A stretch of 51,750 nt of DNA from an uncultured Lachnoanaerobaculum sp. (GTDB taxonomy: Bacteria; Bacillota; Clostridia; Lachnospirales; Lachnospiraceae), in the NCBI GenBank assembly GCA_937925515.1, contig CALALP010000059.1:1-51750 (forward strand), written 5' to 3'. Shown here piece after piece: positions 1 through 9,017 of the stretch (the first letter of the stretch is position 1; each line of letters opens with the position of its first letter). The position numbers and the translations under genes were made by a program. The notes under the pieces are model-generated. The model had not been told where the DNA came from, did not search any database, and was given only the letters and a program-made list of their open reading frames with translations.

Positions 1-9
1 ATTATATTA

Positions 10-46
10 TGTGTGATTTGTCCCCCTATGGGGGACAAATCACACA
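10..46. repeat. Dispersed palindromic repeat, copy A
   Basis: Perfect inverted repeat with 17-base arms around a TAT loop; the core is TTGTCCCCC/GGGGGACAA. It is followed by a conserved flank (ATAGATAGATATTTT, then AGCCTCT, about 46-85) that recurs after the copy near 26.1 kb. The stem could also act as a terminator for whatever lies upstream of the window. Confidence 0.85.
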
Positions 47-137
47 TAGATAGATATTTTGTAATAGCCTCTAATTATAAATAATAATTTAAATTAGTTT
101 TTCAACAGTTCTAAGTTATATTATAAGGAGAAATGAT

Positions 138-1874
138 ATGAAAGATTACTTAAGTATTTACAAAGAATGGCTTGCAAATCCCTATTTTGATGAGAAAACA
201 AAACAGGAGCTAAAAGCTATTGAGGGAAATGAAGAAGAAATTAAGGAACGCTTTTATAAAGACCTCGAATTTGGAACAGCAGGACTTCGTGGAATTATAG
301 GTGCAGGAATTAACCGTATGAATATATATGTTGTAAGACGTGCTACACAAGGGCTTGCAGACTATATAATCAGCCAAGGTAAGCAAGACAAGGGAGTTGC
401 TATTGCTTATGACTCAAGAAGAATGTCGCCTGAGTTTTCTATGGAGGCGGCACTCACACTTGCCGCAAATGGTATAAAAGCTTATAGATTTGAAAGTTTA
501 AGACCTACACCTGAGCTTTCTTTTGCAGTTAGAGAACTTAATTGTGTTGCAGGAATTAATGTAACAGCAAGTCATAACCCTCCTGAATATAATGGTTATA
601 AAGTATACTGGGAGGACGGTGCACAATTTACACCTCCTCATGATAAGGGGGTTACTGATTGTGTACTTGCAATAGAGGACTTATCAAAAGTTAAAGTTAT
701 AGATGAAAAGATTGCTAGAGAAAAGGGATTACTTGTAGACATTGGCAAGGATATAGATGACAAATATATTGAATGTGTAAAGGCACAAATTGTAAATCAA
801 GATGCAATAGATAAAATGGGAAATTCTATTAGTATAGTATATACTCCATTACATGGAACAGGGAATATTCCTGTGCGTAGAGTTCTTAAGGAAATCGGCT
901 TTACAAATGTAAATGTTGTACCTGAGCAAGAACTTCCTAATGGAGATTTTCCTACTGTAAGTTATCCTAATCCTGAAGATAAGGCGGCATTTAAACTTGG
1001 ACTTGAACTTGCAAAAGAAAAAAATGCAGACCTTGTTTTGGCAACCGACCCTGATGCAGATAGACTTGGAGTATATGTAAAAGATACAAAATCAGGAGAA
1101 TATATTGCACTTACAGGTAATATGTCAGGTTCTCTTTTATGTGAATATATACTTAGCCAAAGAAAGAAAAATAATAATATTCCACAAGATGCAGAGGTTG
1201 TAAAGTCAATAGTTACTACAAACTTAGTAGATGAAGTTGCAAAATATTATGGTTGCAAATTAATAGAAGTTTTAACAGGCTTTAAATGGATTGGTCAGCA
1301 AATACTTAAAGAAGAAAATACTAAAAAAGGCAAATATATGTTTGGACTTGAAGAAAGCTATGGTTGCCTTATAGGAAGTTATGCAAGAGATAAAGACGCT
1401 GTTTCTGCAACTGTAGCTTTATGTGAGGCTGCTGCCTACTATAAAACTCAGGGTAAGACTTTATGGGACGCAATGATTGATATTTATGAAAAATACGGAT
1501 ATTATGTTGACGGAGTAAAATCAATAGGACTTGCAGGAATTGAGGGGCTTGCTAAGATTAAGAGGATTATGGAGTATTTTAGAAATAATACTCTTACAAA
1601 AATCGGAGATTATAAGGTTGTTTCAATAAGAGATTATAAACTTGATACAATCAAGAATTTAAGTACAGGCGAAGTAGGAAAAACAGGACTACCAAGTTCA
1701 GATGTTATATATTATGACTGTGAGGACGGAGTTTGGATTTGTATAAGACCGTCAGGAACAGAACCTAAGATTAAATTCTATTTTGGAGTTAAGGGTGTTT
1801 CACTTGATGACGCAGATATTAAGTCAGAAAAACTTGGAAAAGATATTCAAAATATAGTTGATTCTATTGAGTAA
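138..1874 (+). CDS. pgcA: Phosphoglucomutase / phosphomannomutase (alpha-D-phosphohexomutase)
   Basis: Interconverts glucose 1-phosphate and glucose 6-phosphate (or the mannose equivalents) in the cytoplasm, linking glycolysis to cell-envelope sugar nucleotides. The 578 residues have the normal length for the PgcA/ManB subgroup. The phosphoserine loop TASHNP lies at residues 143-148 (Ser145 catalytic), the Mg-binding loop DPDADR at 304-309, and the phosphate-binding loop RPSGTEP near 537-543. AAGGAG at 125-130 sets the ATG start. It stands alone: about 700 bases separate it from mreB, and palindromic repeats lie on both sides. Which hexose it prefers cannot be read from the sequence. Confidence 0.95.
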   Translation: MKDYLSIYKEWLANPYFDEKTKQELKAIEGNEEEIKERFYKDLEFGTAGLRGIIGAGINRMNIYVVRRATQGLADYIISQGKQDKGVAIAYDSRRMSPEFSMEAALTLAANGIKAYRFESLRPTPELSFAVRELNCVAGINVTASHNPPEYNGYKVYWEDGAQFTPPHDKGVTDCVLAIEDLSKVKVIDEKIAREKGLLVDIGKDIDDKYIECVKAQIVNQDAIDKMGNSISIVYTPLHGTGNIPVRRVLKEIGFTNVNVVPEQELPNGDFPTVSYPNPEDKAAFKLGLELAKEKNADLVLATDPDADRLGVYVKDTKSGEYIALTGNMSGSLLCEYILSQRKKNNNIPQDAEVVKSIVTTNLVDEVAKYYGCKLIEVLTGFKWIGQQILKEENTKKGKYMFGLEESYGCLIGSYARDKDAVSATVALCEAAAYYKTQGKTLWDAMIDIYEKYGYYVDGVKSIGLAGIEGLAKIKRIMEYFRNNTLTKIGDYKVVSIRDYKLDTIKNLSTGEVGKTGLPSSDVIYYDCEDGVWICIRPSGTEPKIKFYFGVKGVSLDDADIKSEKLGKDIQNIVDSIE

Positions 1875-1950
1875 TAAAGATATAGTATAACTTACTTATA
1901 GGAAGTTATAAGTTAAATTTGGTTTTTAGAAACTTAGTTTGTATCTAATT

Positions 1951-2117
1951 GTTTTTCAGAGGAATATATATTGCTAATTTAAAGACTTTTATTATATATA
2001 GGGGGGCAAAGTTAATCTTTACAAATAGTACTAACTTTTTTGTCCTCTCTTGGAAAACAAGGAGTTTATTTATATGTTATTATGTATGATTTGTCCCCCG
2101 TAGGGGGACAAATCATA
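1951..2117 (+). repeat. Dispersed palindromic repeat, copy B
   Basis: A module with TTGCTAATTTAAAGACTTT (from 1971) followed by a TATTATATA stretch matches the module at about 40105-40135. The palindrome itself is at 2085-2117: 15-base arms with core TTGTCCCCC and a GTA loop. About 85 bases of other sequence, including a weak GGGGGGCAAAGTTA/TAACTTTTTTGTCCTC pairing (about 2000-2047), separate the two parts. It may end pgcA transcription. Confidence 0.6.
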
Positions 2118-2155
2118 TAAGCTTAATCTGTTATTAGGGCTTTTACTACTAAAAC

Positions 2156-2320
2156 GAAACAGAGCCTACAAATACTTGTAGACTCGTTTCACATTAAAAG
2201 GTATTATTAAAAAAGGAAAATTAGGGGGACCGAGTGGACTACGAGCCACTCGGCATGAGTATGAAAAGCTTTGCAGTTTGGGTAGTTCTGCAAATCTTAC
2301 GTAAGCTTTTGCTTAACGTA
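2156..2320 (+). other. Chain of four hairpins in a gene-free region
   Basis: Four successive inverted repeats lie between pgcA and mreB. They are 2156-2190 (GAAAC outer stem and CTACAA inner stem), 2230-2253 (CCGAGTGG/CCACTCGG), 2270-2294 (TTTGCAG/CTGCAAA) and 2297-2320 (ACGTAAGC/GCTTAACGT). No open reading frame with a ribosome binding site is visible. It could be a structured RNA or repeat debris; I cannot assign it to a known RNA family. A further AT-rich inverted repeat (ATACACT/AGTGTAT, about 2403-2437) lies nearer mreB. Confidence 0.4.
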
Positions 2321-2578
2321 CTTATAATATAAGATATAATTGTGTCATAAGTATGGATTGCTGATAAAAAAATTATAAAGAACCGAAAAAAAGCTTTAAC
2401 ATTATACACTTTAAGAATAAAATAGTGTATTATTACAGTTGTAAAAGGTGGATTGAAGATATTGGCTATTTATTATGACTGAATATATATAGATATAGCA
2501 AATTAATATTGAGAAAATGACTAATTATAATTAAATTACAAAATTTGATAAAATTGATACTTTGTTTGGAGGTAACGC

Positions 2579-3592
2579 ATGTTAGGATTGTCATCTAATG
2601 CCATAGGCATAGACTTAGGAACAGCTAGTATATTGGTGTATATAAGGGGAAAAGGTGTTGTTTTAAAAGAACCAAGTGTAGTTGCAGTTGATAGAGAAAA
2701 GAATACAATTAGAGCCATCGGAGAAGAGGCTAGACTTATGATAGGAAGAACCCCGGGAAATGTAGTCGCAATAAGACCACTTAGAAAAGGCGTTATTTCA
2801 AATTATGAATTAACAGAAAAAATGATTAAGTATTTTATAGATAAGGCTGTTGGAAGAAAAACATTAAGACGACCTAAAATTGCAGTATGTATTCCCTCAG
2901 GTGCTACCGAAGTTGAAAAAAGAGCAGTAAAAGATGCAGCAAAGAGTGCAGGGGCAAAATCTGTACATATCATAGAAGAACCGGTAGCAGCCGCAATAGG
3001 AGCAGGCATTGAAATTGAAAAAGCTTGTGGAAATATGATTGTAGATATTGGAGGAGGTACTGCCGATATAGCAGTTATTTCACTTGGAGGTACAGTAGTA
3101 AGCTCATCTATAAAGGTTGCAGGAGATGACTTTGATGAGGCTATTGTAAGATATATGAGAAAGAAACATAATCTTCTTATAGGAGAAAGAACTGCTGAGG
3201 AAATAAAGATTAATATAGGTGCGGCATATAGACGACCTGAAGTTCTTAGTATGGAAGTAAGAGGTAGAAACCTTGTAACAGGTTTACCAAAGACCATTGT
3301 AGTTACTTCTGATGAAACTTTGGAGGCATTACAAGAGCCTGCACTTCATATAGTTGACGCAGTTCATAGTGTTTTGGAGAGAACACCACCTGAACTTGCA
3401 GCAGATATTTTTGATAGAGGTATTGTGCTTACAGGAGGTGGCTCATTACTATCAGGTCTTGACGCACTTATAGAGGAAAAGACAGGAATTAACACAATGA
3501 TAGCAGAAGAGCCTCTTATGGCAGTTGCGATAGGAACAGGTAAATTTATAGAGTTTGATCTTGATGATGACGAAGATTTAGGAAATTTATAA
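2579..3592 (+). CDS. mreB: Rod shape-determining protein MreB/Mbl
   Basis: Actin-like ATPase that forms membrane-associated filaments guiding side-wall peptidoglycan synthesis. The 337 residues match the family. The first phosphate loop is at residues 10-15 (GIDLGTA), the second reads DIGGGTADIAV near 158, and the adenosine motif LTGGGSLLSGL is near 285-295. GGAGG at 2568-2572 fixes the ATG. It has an acidic C-terminal tail (DLDDDEDLGNL). recD2 starts five bases after the stop, so the two are probably co-transcribed. mreC and mreD are not adjacent, so Mbl or MreBH paralogue status remains open. Confidence 0.95.
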   Translation: MLGLSSNAIGIDLGTASILVYIRGKGVVLKEPSVVAVDREKNTIRAIGEEARLMIGRTPGNVVAIRPLRKGVISNYELTEKMIKYFIDKAVGRKTLRRPKIAVCIPSGATEVEKRAVKDAAKSAGAKSVHIIEEPVAAAIGAGIEIEKACGNMIVDIGGGTADIAVISLGGTVVSSSIKVAGDDFDEAIVRYMRKKHNLLIGERTAEEIKINIGAAYRRPEVLSMEVRGRNLVTGLPKTIVVTSDETLEALQEPALHIVDAVHSVLERTPPELAADIFDRGIVLTGGGSLLSGLDALIEEKTGINTMIAEEPLMAVAIGTGKFIEFDLDDDEDLGNL

Positions 3593-3597
3593 TAATT

Positions 3598-5823
3598 ATG
3601 CCTAGTATTTCAGGTTATGTAGAAAGAATAGTTTTTAAGGCTGAGGGTGGGTATCATGTACTTGCAGTATCAGCCGGTAAACAAGAATTTATTTTAACAG
3701 GAAACTTTACTGCTATTGATGTAGGAGAATACTTAGAGGCAGAAACTGTTGAAAATAATCACTACCTATATGGTAAGCAGTATAATGTTATAAGCTATAA
3801 AATTAAAGCACCGGAGGACTTAGTAAGTATTACTAAGTATCTTTCCTCGGGTGCTGTTAAGGGTGTAAAAGAAGTACTTGCTGAAAGGATAGTAAAGGAG
3901 TTTAAGGCTGATACATTAAGAGTTATAGAAGAAGAACCTGAAAAGTTAGCACAAATAAAGGGTATAAGTGAAAAACTTGCATTAAGCATAAGTGAACAGA
4001 TAATTGAAAAAAAAGAAATGCGAGATGCTATGATTTTTTTACAAAAATATGGGATAGGAATGAATTTAGCAGCTAGCATTTACAAGGAATATGGAGAGCA
4101 AATTTATACTATCTTAGTTCAAAACCCTTATAGAATGATAGAAGATATACAAGGAGTAGGCTTTAAAATTGCTGATGATATAGCATTACGAGGGGGAATT
4201 AGTACAGATTCAACATATAGAATGAAAAGTGGTATAATATATGTACTTGAACAGGCAAGCCTAAACGGCAATACTTACCTGCCTCAAAAAGAGCTTATAC
4301 ATCAAGCATCTTTAGTTTTAAAAATTAAAGAAGAAGTTCTTGAAGATAATATTTTAGATTTACAGTTTGATAGAAAAATAGTAGTTAAAATTGATGAGTC
4401 AGGAAATAGAGATATTTACTTAAGTAAATTTTATTATACTGAACTTGAAATAGCAAAAAAACTACATGACTTAAATTTAAAGTCTGAAAACATTCTTTCT
4501 GAAAAAGAATTATCTGAAATAGAAAAAAGCCAAGAAATAGAACTTGATAAAAAGCAAAGACTTGCAGTAGCTGAGGCTATATCTTCAGGGCTTTTAGTTA
4601 TAACAGGAGGTCCGGGGACAGGAAAGACTACTACTATTAAAACTATAATTGAATATTTTGATAGAAAACAAAAGCAGGTTTTACTTGCGGCACCTACCGG
4701 ACGTGCAGCAAAGAAACTTTCCGAATCTACAAAAAAAGAGGCAAAAACTATACATAGACTTTTGGAAATAAATGGTATGCCTGACGATGACGTAGCAGGA
4801 AATGAGCAAAATTCTTTGAGGTTTGAAAAAGATGCACAAAATCCCTTAGAGGCTGATGTAATAATCATAGATGAAATGAGTATGGTGGATATATTTTTAA
4901 TGAATTCACTTTTGGAGGCTATAACAGTAGGTACAAGGCTCATTTTATTAGGAGATGTAAATCAGTTACCAAGTGTTGGGGCAGGTAATGTATTAAGAGA
5001 TATTATAGATTCAGAAGATTTCAATGTAGTATGCCTAGATAAGATTTATAGACAATCAGAGGAAAGTGATATTATTTTAAATGCACATAATATCATAAAT
5101 GGAGAAAATATTGATCTTGACAGGCAAAGTAAAGATTTTTTGTATATAAGGCGAGAGGGTGCAGATAACATTATAAATGCAATGCTAACCTTAATTAGTA
5201 AAAAACTGCCTGAATATGTAAATGCAAAACCCTATGATATACAAGTTATTTCCCCTATGAGAAAGGGGGCACTTGGAGTGGAAAGACTTAATCAAATAAT
5301 TCAGTCTTATTTAAATCCTGCAAGTGTAGATAAAGTTGAAAAAGAGTTTAACGGAGTTATTTACAGGGTAGGCGATAAGGTTATGCAGATAAAAAATAAC
5401 TATCAACTTGAATGGACTAGGATAGATGAAAGTGGAGATTGGAAAGAGAAAGGTCTAGGAATTTATAATGGAGATATAGGCATTATAAAATATATAGATA
5501 ACTATTTGGAAAAAATGGTTATAGAGTTTGATGACAATAGACTTGTGCATTATGGTTTTGAAAGCATTACAGAGCTTGAGCATGCATTTGCAATAACCAT
5601 ACATAAATCTCAAGGAAGTGAATATCCTGCTGTTATCATTCCACTGTATCAAGGTGCACCTATGCTAATGACAAGGAATTTAATTTATACGGCTGTTACA
5701 AGAGCAAAAAAATGTGTAACACTTATCGGTAAAAAAGAGTATTTTACTCAGATGATAAATAATAATATAGAAACAAAAAGGTACTCAGGATTAAAGCAGA
5801 GAATTTTAGAACTTAAGTTCTAA
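3598..5823 (+). CDS. recD2: ATP-dependent RecD-like DNA helicase RecD2
   Basis: Superfamily 1B 5'-3' DNA helicase of the RecD2/TraA type, acting without RecBC in DNA repair. The 741 residues show an N-terminal OB-like and helix-hairpin-helix part (about 1-200), Walker A GGPGTGKT at about 337-344, Walker B IIIDEMSMVD about 80 residues later, and a UvrD-like C-terminal motif (TIHKSQGSEY) near 660-670. The ribosome binding site is weak (AGGA inside the mreB end), as expected for a gene translated in a tight operon. comF follows after ten bases. Confidence 0.95.
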   Translation: MPSISGYVERIVFKAEGGYHVLAVSAGKQEFILTGNFTAIDVGEYLEAETVENNHYLYGKQYNVISYKIKAPEDLVSITKYLSSGAVKGVKEVLAERIVKEFKADTLRVIEEEPEKLAQIKGISEKLALSISEQIIEKKEMRDAMIFLQKYGIGMNLAASIYKEYGEQIYTILVQNPYRMIEDIQGVGFKIADDIALRGGISTDSTYRMKSGIIYVLEQASLNGNTYLPQKELIHQASLVLKIKEEVLEDNILDLQFDRKIVVKIDESGNRDIYLSKFYYTELEIAKKLHDLNLKSENILSEKELSEIEKSQEIELDKKQRLAVAEAISSGLLVITGGPGTGKTTTIKTIIEYFDRKQKQVLLAAPTGRAAKKLSESTKKEAKTIHRLLEINGMPDDDVAGNEQNSLRFEKDAQNPLEADVIIIDEMSMVDIFLMNSLLEAITVGTRLILLGDVNQLPSVGAGNVLRDIIDSEDFNVVCLDKIYRQSEESDIILNAHNIINGENIDLDRQSKDFLYIRREGADNIINAMLTLISKKLPEYVNAKPYDIQVISPMRKGALGVERLNQIIQSYLNPASVDKVEKEFNGVIYRVGDKVMQIKNNYQLEWTRIDESGDWKEKGLGIYNGDIGIIKYIDNYLEKMVIEFDDNRLVHYGFESITELEHAFAITIHKSQGSEYPAVIIPLYQGAPMLMTRNLIYTAVTRAKKCVTLIGKKEYFTQMINNNIETKRYSGLKQRILELKF

Positions 5824-5833
5824 TAGGTAGCAT

Positions 5834-6556
5834 ATGAGCAAAGTTTTAAATGTAGTAAATAAAATTACTTATTCACTTTTTCCAAGAAGATGTCCTGTAT
5901 GTGAAGATATAGTTGAGGTAGGTTCAAAATATATTTGTAAAAAATGCCTACCTAAGCTTAGTTTTGTAAAAAATCCGGTATGCCTAAAATGTGGAAAGGA
6001 ACTTTTATTAGATTATAATGAATTTTGCGAGGACTGCATTAAAAATAAGAAAAGTTTTGAGTTTGGAAAAGCTCTTTTAAATTATGATGACATTTCTGAA
6101 AATGCAATGATAAAGATAAAATATAAAAATAAAAGAGATTATATAGAGGGTTTTTCAAGACTTTTAGCGATAAGATACAAAGACTTAATTCGTAAAATGC
6201 AGGCAGATTACATTATCCCTATTCCTATTCACAAGGAAAGGCTTAGAGAAAGGGGCTATAACCAAGCAAAACTTATAGCAGAATATGTAAGTTATGAAAC
6301 AGGCATTTGCATAAAGGAAATACTTAAAAGAAAGAAAAATACAAAGGCACAAAAGAGTTTAAATCCAAAAGAAAGACTTAAAAACCTTGAGAATGCCTTT
6401 TATTGTGATGACTTTAATGAGGATATAAAAAATGTAATACTCATAGATGATATTTATACCACCGGAAGTACGATTGAGGCATGTACAAGAGCTTTAAAAT
6501 CAAAGGGAGTAAAAAATGTTTACTTTTTAACTATATGTATCGGCAAAGGGGCTTGA
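5834..6556 (+). CDS. comF: ComF family protein (phosphoribosyltransferase-like, DNA uptake/repair)
   Basis: ComF proteins support transformation or DNA repair after uptake of single strands. This 240-residue protein has an N-terminal double zinc knuckle (cysteine pairs 20/23, 35/38, 50/53 and 65/68) and a C-terminal type I phosphoribosyltransferase fold with the PRPP loop VILIDDIYTTGST at about 202-214. It lies ten bases after recD2, which suits a shared DNA-processing role. A short hairpin (GCATA/GTATGC, about 6561-6577) follows the stop. Natural competence in this organism is not shown by this gene alone. Confidence 0.9.
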   Translation: MSKVLNVVNKITYSLFPRRCPVCEDIVEVGSKYICKKCLPKLSFVKNPVCLKCGKELLLDYNEFCEDCIKNKKSFEFGKALLNYDDISENAMIKIKYKNKRDYIEGFSRLLAIRYKDLIRKMQADYIIPIPIHKERLRERGYNQAKLIAEYVSYETGICIKEILKRKKNTKAQKSLNPKERLKNLENAFYCDDFNEDIKNVILIDDIYTTGSTIEACTRALKSKGVKNVYFLTICIGKGA

Positions 6557-6672
6557 CATGCATATTTTTGTATGCTATTCTAGGAGATACAGAAGGTGTT
6601 AGGTCTTTTTTTTTTGACTAAAATCAATATGTAAACAACGATATAATACTTATAAGGTATGGAGGTGGCTAT

Positions 6673-6822
6673 ATGCGTACTAGAATTACGCTTGCATGTA
6701 CAGAATGTAAGCAAAGAAATTACAATACGACAAAGGATAAGAAAAATCACCCTGATCGTATGGAAACAAGCAAGTATTGTCCTTTTTGTAAGAAGCATAC
6801 TGCTCATAAAGAAACAAAATAG
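6673..6822 (+). CDS. rpmG: Ribosomal protein bL33
   Basis: A 49-residue protein of the large ribosomal subunit. It begins MRTRITLACTEC and carries the C-x2-C pairs TEC-KQ (Cys9, Cys12) and CPFC (Cys36, Cys39), so it is the zinc-binding form of L33. GGAGGTGGC directly upstream sets the ATG. It is followed closely by secE and nusG, the standard rpmG-secE-nusG order. A TATAAT at 6642-6647 may be its -10 box, but no -35 box is well spaced. Confidence 0.95.
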   Translation: MRTRITLACTECKQRNYNTTKDKKNHPDRMETSKYCPFCKKHTAHKETK

Positions 6823-6833
6823 GAGATATGAAA

Positions 6834-7052
6834 ATGGCTGATGAAGTAAAAAAAGAATCTAAAAAAGAAAAGAATGGAATAGGTGCTTTTATTGATTCTG
6901 TAAAAAAAGAGTACAAGAAGATTGTTTGGCCTACTAGAGATAGACTTACAAAAGAAACTATTGCAGTAGTGGTGTCTTCAGTTATACTTGGAATAATTAT
7001 TGCAGGGTTAGACTTCTTATTTCGTTCAGGATTCAGTATGATTATTAAGTAG
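6834..7052 (+). CDS. secE: Preprotein translocase subunit SecE
   Basis: Small essential subunit of the SecYEG channel. The 72-residue form has a charged, lysine-rich N-terminus, the conserved KKEYKKIVWPTRDRL amphipathic region, and a single membrane helix (about residues 43-65). An in-frame ATG at 6828 lies only two bases from AGGAG (6821-6825). The ATG at 6834 has normal spacing, so I start the gene there. It is placed between rpmG and nusG as in most Firmicutes. Confidence 0.95.
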   Translation: MADEVKKESKKEKNGIGAFIDSVKKEYKKIVWPTRDRLTKETIAVVVSSVILGIIIAGLDFLFRSGFSMIIK

Positions 7053-7062
7053 GGACAAATGT

Positions 7063-7599
7063 ATGTCAGAAGCTAAATGGTATGTGGCTCACACTTATTC
7101 GGGCTACGAAAATAAAGTTAAAGTTGATATTGAAAAGACTATTGAAAATCGTGGACTTCAAAGTCAGATTTTTAAAGTTTGTGTTCCACTTGAGTCAGTT
7201 ATAGAGATAAAAGACGGTAAAGAAAAGTCCTCAAAGAAAAAACTTTTTCCGGGATATGTTTTAGTGAACATGATTATGAATGATGAAACTTGGTATATCG
7301 TAAGAAATACTAGGGGAGTTACCGGATTTGTAGGACCCGGAAGTAAACCCGTTGCACTGACTCCGGAAGAGATTAGAAGTCTTGGATTTGCTTTTGAAGA
7401 TGAAACAGTTGAAAGAGAAACAAAAGTTGTACATGATTTTAATGTAGGAGATTTTGTAACTGTAATAAATGGTCCGTTAAAGGATACTGTAGGAGTAATT
7501 GCAGAAATCAATGAGAACAAGAGGACTGTTGCACTTGATGTCGATATGCTTGGTAGAGCCAAGGTAGAGGTAGATTTTGCAAACATTAAAAAGAAATAA
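7063..7599 (+). CDS. nusG: Transcription termination/antitermination protein NusG
   Basis: Binds RNA polymerase and couples or paces transcription. The 178 residues contain the NGN domain (WYVAHTYSGYENKV at the start, conserved FPGYVLV near 62-68) and a C-terminal KOW domain (NVGDFVTVINGPLKD near 127-141). The start follows AGGGAC, a modest ribosome binding site, and an earlier overlapping ATG hits a stop after five codons. It is ten bases downstream of secE and upstream of rplK. Confidence 0.96.
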   Translation: MSEAKWYVAHTYSGYENKVKVDIEKTIENRGLQSQIFKVCVPLESVIEIKDGKEKSSKKKLFPGYVLVNMIMNDETWYIVRNTRGVTGFVGPGSKPVALTPEEIRSLGFAFEDETVERETKVVHDFNVGDFVTVINGPLKDTVGVIAEINENKRTVALDVDMLGRAKVEVDFANIKKK

Positions 7600-7604
7600 T
7601 TTAA

Positions 7605-7653
7605 GTAGCTATTAGGCTACAAGCGTGGGAGGGAACTTCCCCGAAATAACCAC
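7605..7653 (+). promoter_or_regulatory. Structured leader between nusG and rplK
   Basis: Two small hairpins are visible: GTAGC/GCTAC at 7605-7620, and an outer GTGG/CCAC stem at 7625-7653 enclosing a GGGA/TCCC stem. The segment ends just before the rplK ribosome binding site (AGGAGG at 7655-7660). L11-L1 operons are often autoregulated by L1 binding their mRNA; whether this is that site is inference. Confidence 0.4.
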
Positions 7654-7666
7654 TAGGAGGTGCTAT

Positions 7667-8092
7667 ATGGCAAAGAAAGTTACAGGATATATAAAATTGC
7701 AGATTCCTGCGGGCAAGGCTACACCTGCTCCACCTGTTGGACCTGCACTAGGACAACATGGAGTAAATATCGTTGAATTTACAAAACAATTTAATGCAAG
7801 AACTGCTGATCAGGGAGATTTAATCATTCCTGTTGTAATTACAGTTTATGCAGATAGAAGTTTCACATTTATAACAAAGACACCACCTGCTGCTGTACTT
7901 ATTAAGAAAGCTTGCAACATACAGTCAGGTTCAGGAGTTCCTAATAAGACTAAAGTTGCAAAGTTAAGTAAAGACAATCTTAGAAAGATTGCAGAAACAA
8001 AGTTACCGGATTTAAACGCAGCTAGTGTAGAGGCTGCAATGAGCATGATAGCAGGTACGGCACGTTCTATGGGCGTTACCGTAGAAGACTAA
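7667..8092 (+). CDS. rplK: Ribosomal protein uL11
   Basis: Large-subunit protein of the GTPase-associated centre. From the ATG at 7667 the protein is 141 residues, the usual length, beginning MAKKVTGYIKLQIPAGKATP with the conserved PPVGPALGQHGVNI segment. A longer reading frame opens upstream at 7625, but AGGAGG lies just before 7667 and the extension is not conserved in the family. It is followed by rplA after 17 bases. Confidence 0.97.
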   Translation: MAKKVTGYIKLQIPAGKATPAPPVGPALGQHGVNIVEFTKQFNARTADQGDLIIPVVITVYADRSFTFITKTPPAAVLIKKACNIQSGSGVPNKTKVAKLSKDNLRKIAETKLPDLNAASVEAAMSMIAGTARSMGVTVED

Positions 8093-8109
8093 TTTAGGAG
8101 GGAATTGAT

Positions 8110-8805
8110 ATGAAACATGGTAAGAAATATATTGAGGCTGCTAAATTAGTTAATAGAGCTAATCTTTATGATGTAGCAGAGGCTATTGAACTTGTAAAGA
8201 AGACAGCAGTAGCTAAGTTTGATGAAACAGTAGAATTACATATTCGTACAGGTTGCGACGGTCGTCATGCAGATCAACAGATTCGTGGTGCTGTTGTATT
8301 ACCACATGGTACAGGTAAAAAGGTTCGTATTTTAGTATTTGCAAAAGCGGCTAAGGCTGATGAGGCACTTGCAGCAGGTGCTGACTATGTAGGAGCAGAG
8401 GAACTTGTTCCAAGAATCCAAAATGAGGGCTGGCTTGATTTTGATGTTATAGTTGCTACACCTGATATGATGGGTGTTGTAGGACGTTTAGGTAAGGTAC
8501 TTGGACCTAAGGGACTTATGCCAAACCCTAAGACAGGTACAGTAACTATGGACGTAACAAAGGCTATTTCTGAAATTAAAGCAGGTAAAGTTGAGTATCG
8601 TTTAGACAAGACCAACATTATACATGTACCTGTAGGTAAGGCATCATTTTCAGAACAGCAATTACAGGAAAATTTCCAAACTATAATAGACGCTGTAAAT
8701 AAGGCAAAGCCTAGTGCACTTAAGGGTGCTTATATGAAGAGTGTTATTTTAACTTCTACTATGGGACCTGGAATAAGACTTAATACAGCTAAGGTAACAT
8801 CATAA
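8110..8805 (+). CDS. rplA: Ribosomal protein uL1
   Basis: Forms the mobile L1 stalk of the large subunit and commonly represses its own operon. The 231-residue protein has the expected length and the signature segment GRLGKVLGPKGLMPNPKTGTV near residues 121-141. AGGAGG (8097-8102) sets the start. The L11-L1 pair is separated from L10-L7/L12 by a 212-base leader with its own promoter. Confidence 0.97.
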   Translation: MKHGKKYIEAAKLVNRANLYDVAEAIELVKKTAVAKFDETVELHIRTGCDGRHADQQIRGAVVLPHGTGKKVRILVFAKAAKADEALAAGADYVGAEELVPRIQNEGWLDFDVIVATPDMMGVVGRLGKVLGPKGLMPNPKTGTVTMDVTKAISEIKAGKVEYRLDKTNIIHVPVGKASFSEQQLQENFQTIIDAVNKAKPSALKGAYMKSVILTSTMGPGIRLNTAKVTS

Positions 8806-8809
8806 GTTA

Positions 8810-8838
8810 TTGACTTTTTTTAAGTCAAATGTTATCAT
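8810..8838 (+). promoter_or_regulatory. Promoter of rplJ-rplL
   Basis: TTGACT (8810-8815), a 17-base spacer and TATCAT (8833-8838). It starts just after rplA, so rplJL can be transcribed separately from the L11-L1 genes. The -35 box is also one arm of a small inverted repeat (TTGACTT/AAGTCAA, 8810-8826). Confidence 0.7.
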
Positions 8839-8844
8839 ACACAA

Positions 8845-8979
8845 GTATCACTGCCTAAGACAGTAGGTGCCGAAAAGGCGTAAGTATAACACCTACCGAG
8901 GAAAGTATATCAGATTATAAATAAACCTATATGGTATTTTGATATGAATTCCCCTTGTCTTATGCAAGGGGAATTTTTT
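8845..8979 (+). promoter_or_regulatory. L10 (rplJ) ribosomal protein leader
   Basis: The segment with CTGCCTAAGACAGTAGGTG (about 8852-8870) and its partner ACACCTACCGAGG (about 8890-8902) has the conserved core of the Firmicute L10 leader, which binds the L10-L12 complex and autoregulates rplJL. It ends in an intrinsic terminator immediately before the rplJ ribosome binding site, the arrangement expected for attenuation. Confidence 0.85.
8947..8979 (+). terminator. Attenuator at the end of the L10 leader
   Basis: An 11-base stem (AATTCCCCTTG / CAAGGGGAATT) with a 7-base loop, followed by a run of T. It lies 39 bases before rplJ and is presumably read through when L10-L12 is scarce. Confidence 0.85.
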
Positions 8980-9017
8980 GACCCTCAAGGCAGTATTAAA
9001 AATAAAGGAGGGAAAAC

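Noticed and set aside
2803..3297. 164-codon open frame on the minus strand inside mreB
   Set aside because: It is antisense to a well-conserved gene, has no ribosome binding site, and its protein is a Ser/Ile/Phe-rich sequence typical of reversed AT-rich coding DNA.
4434..4943. 169-codon minus-strand frame inside recD2
   Set aside because: It covers the helicase core on the opposite strand; composition is typical of a shadow frame.
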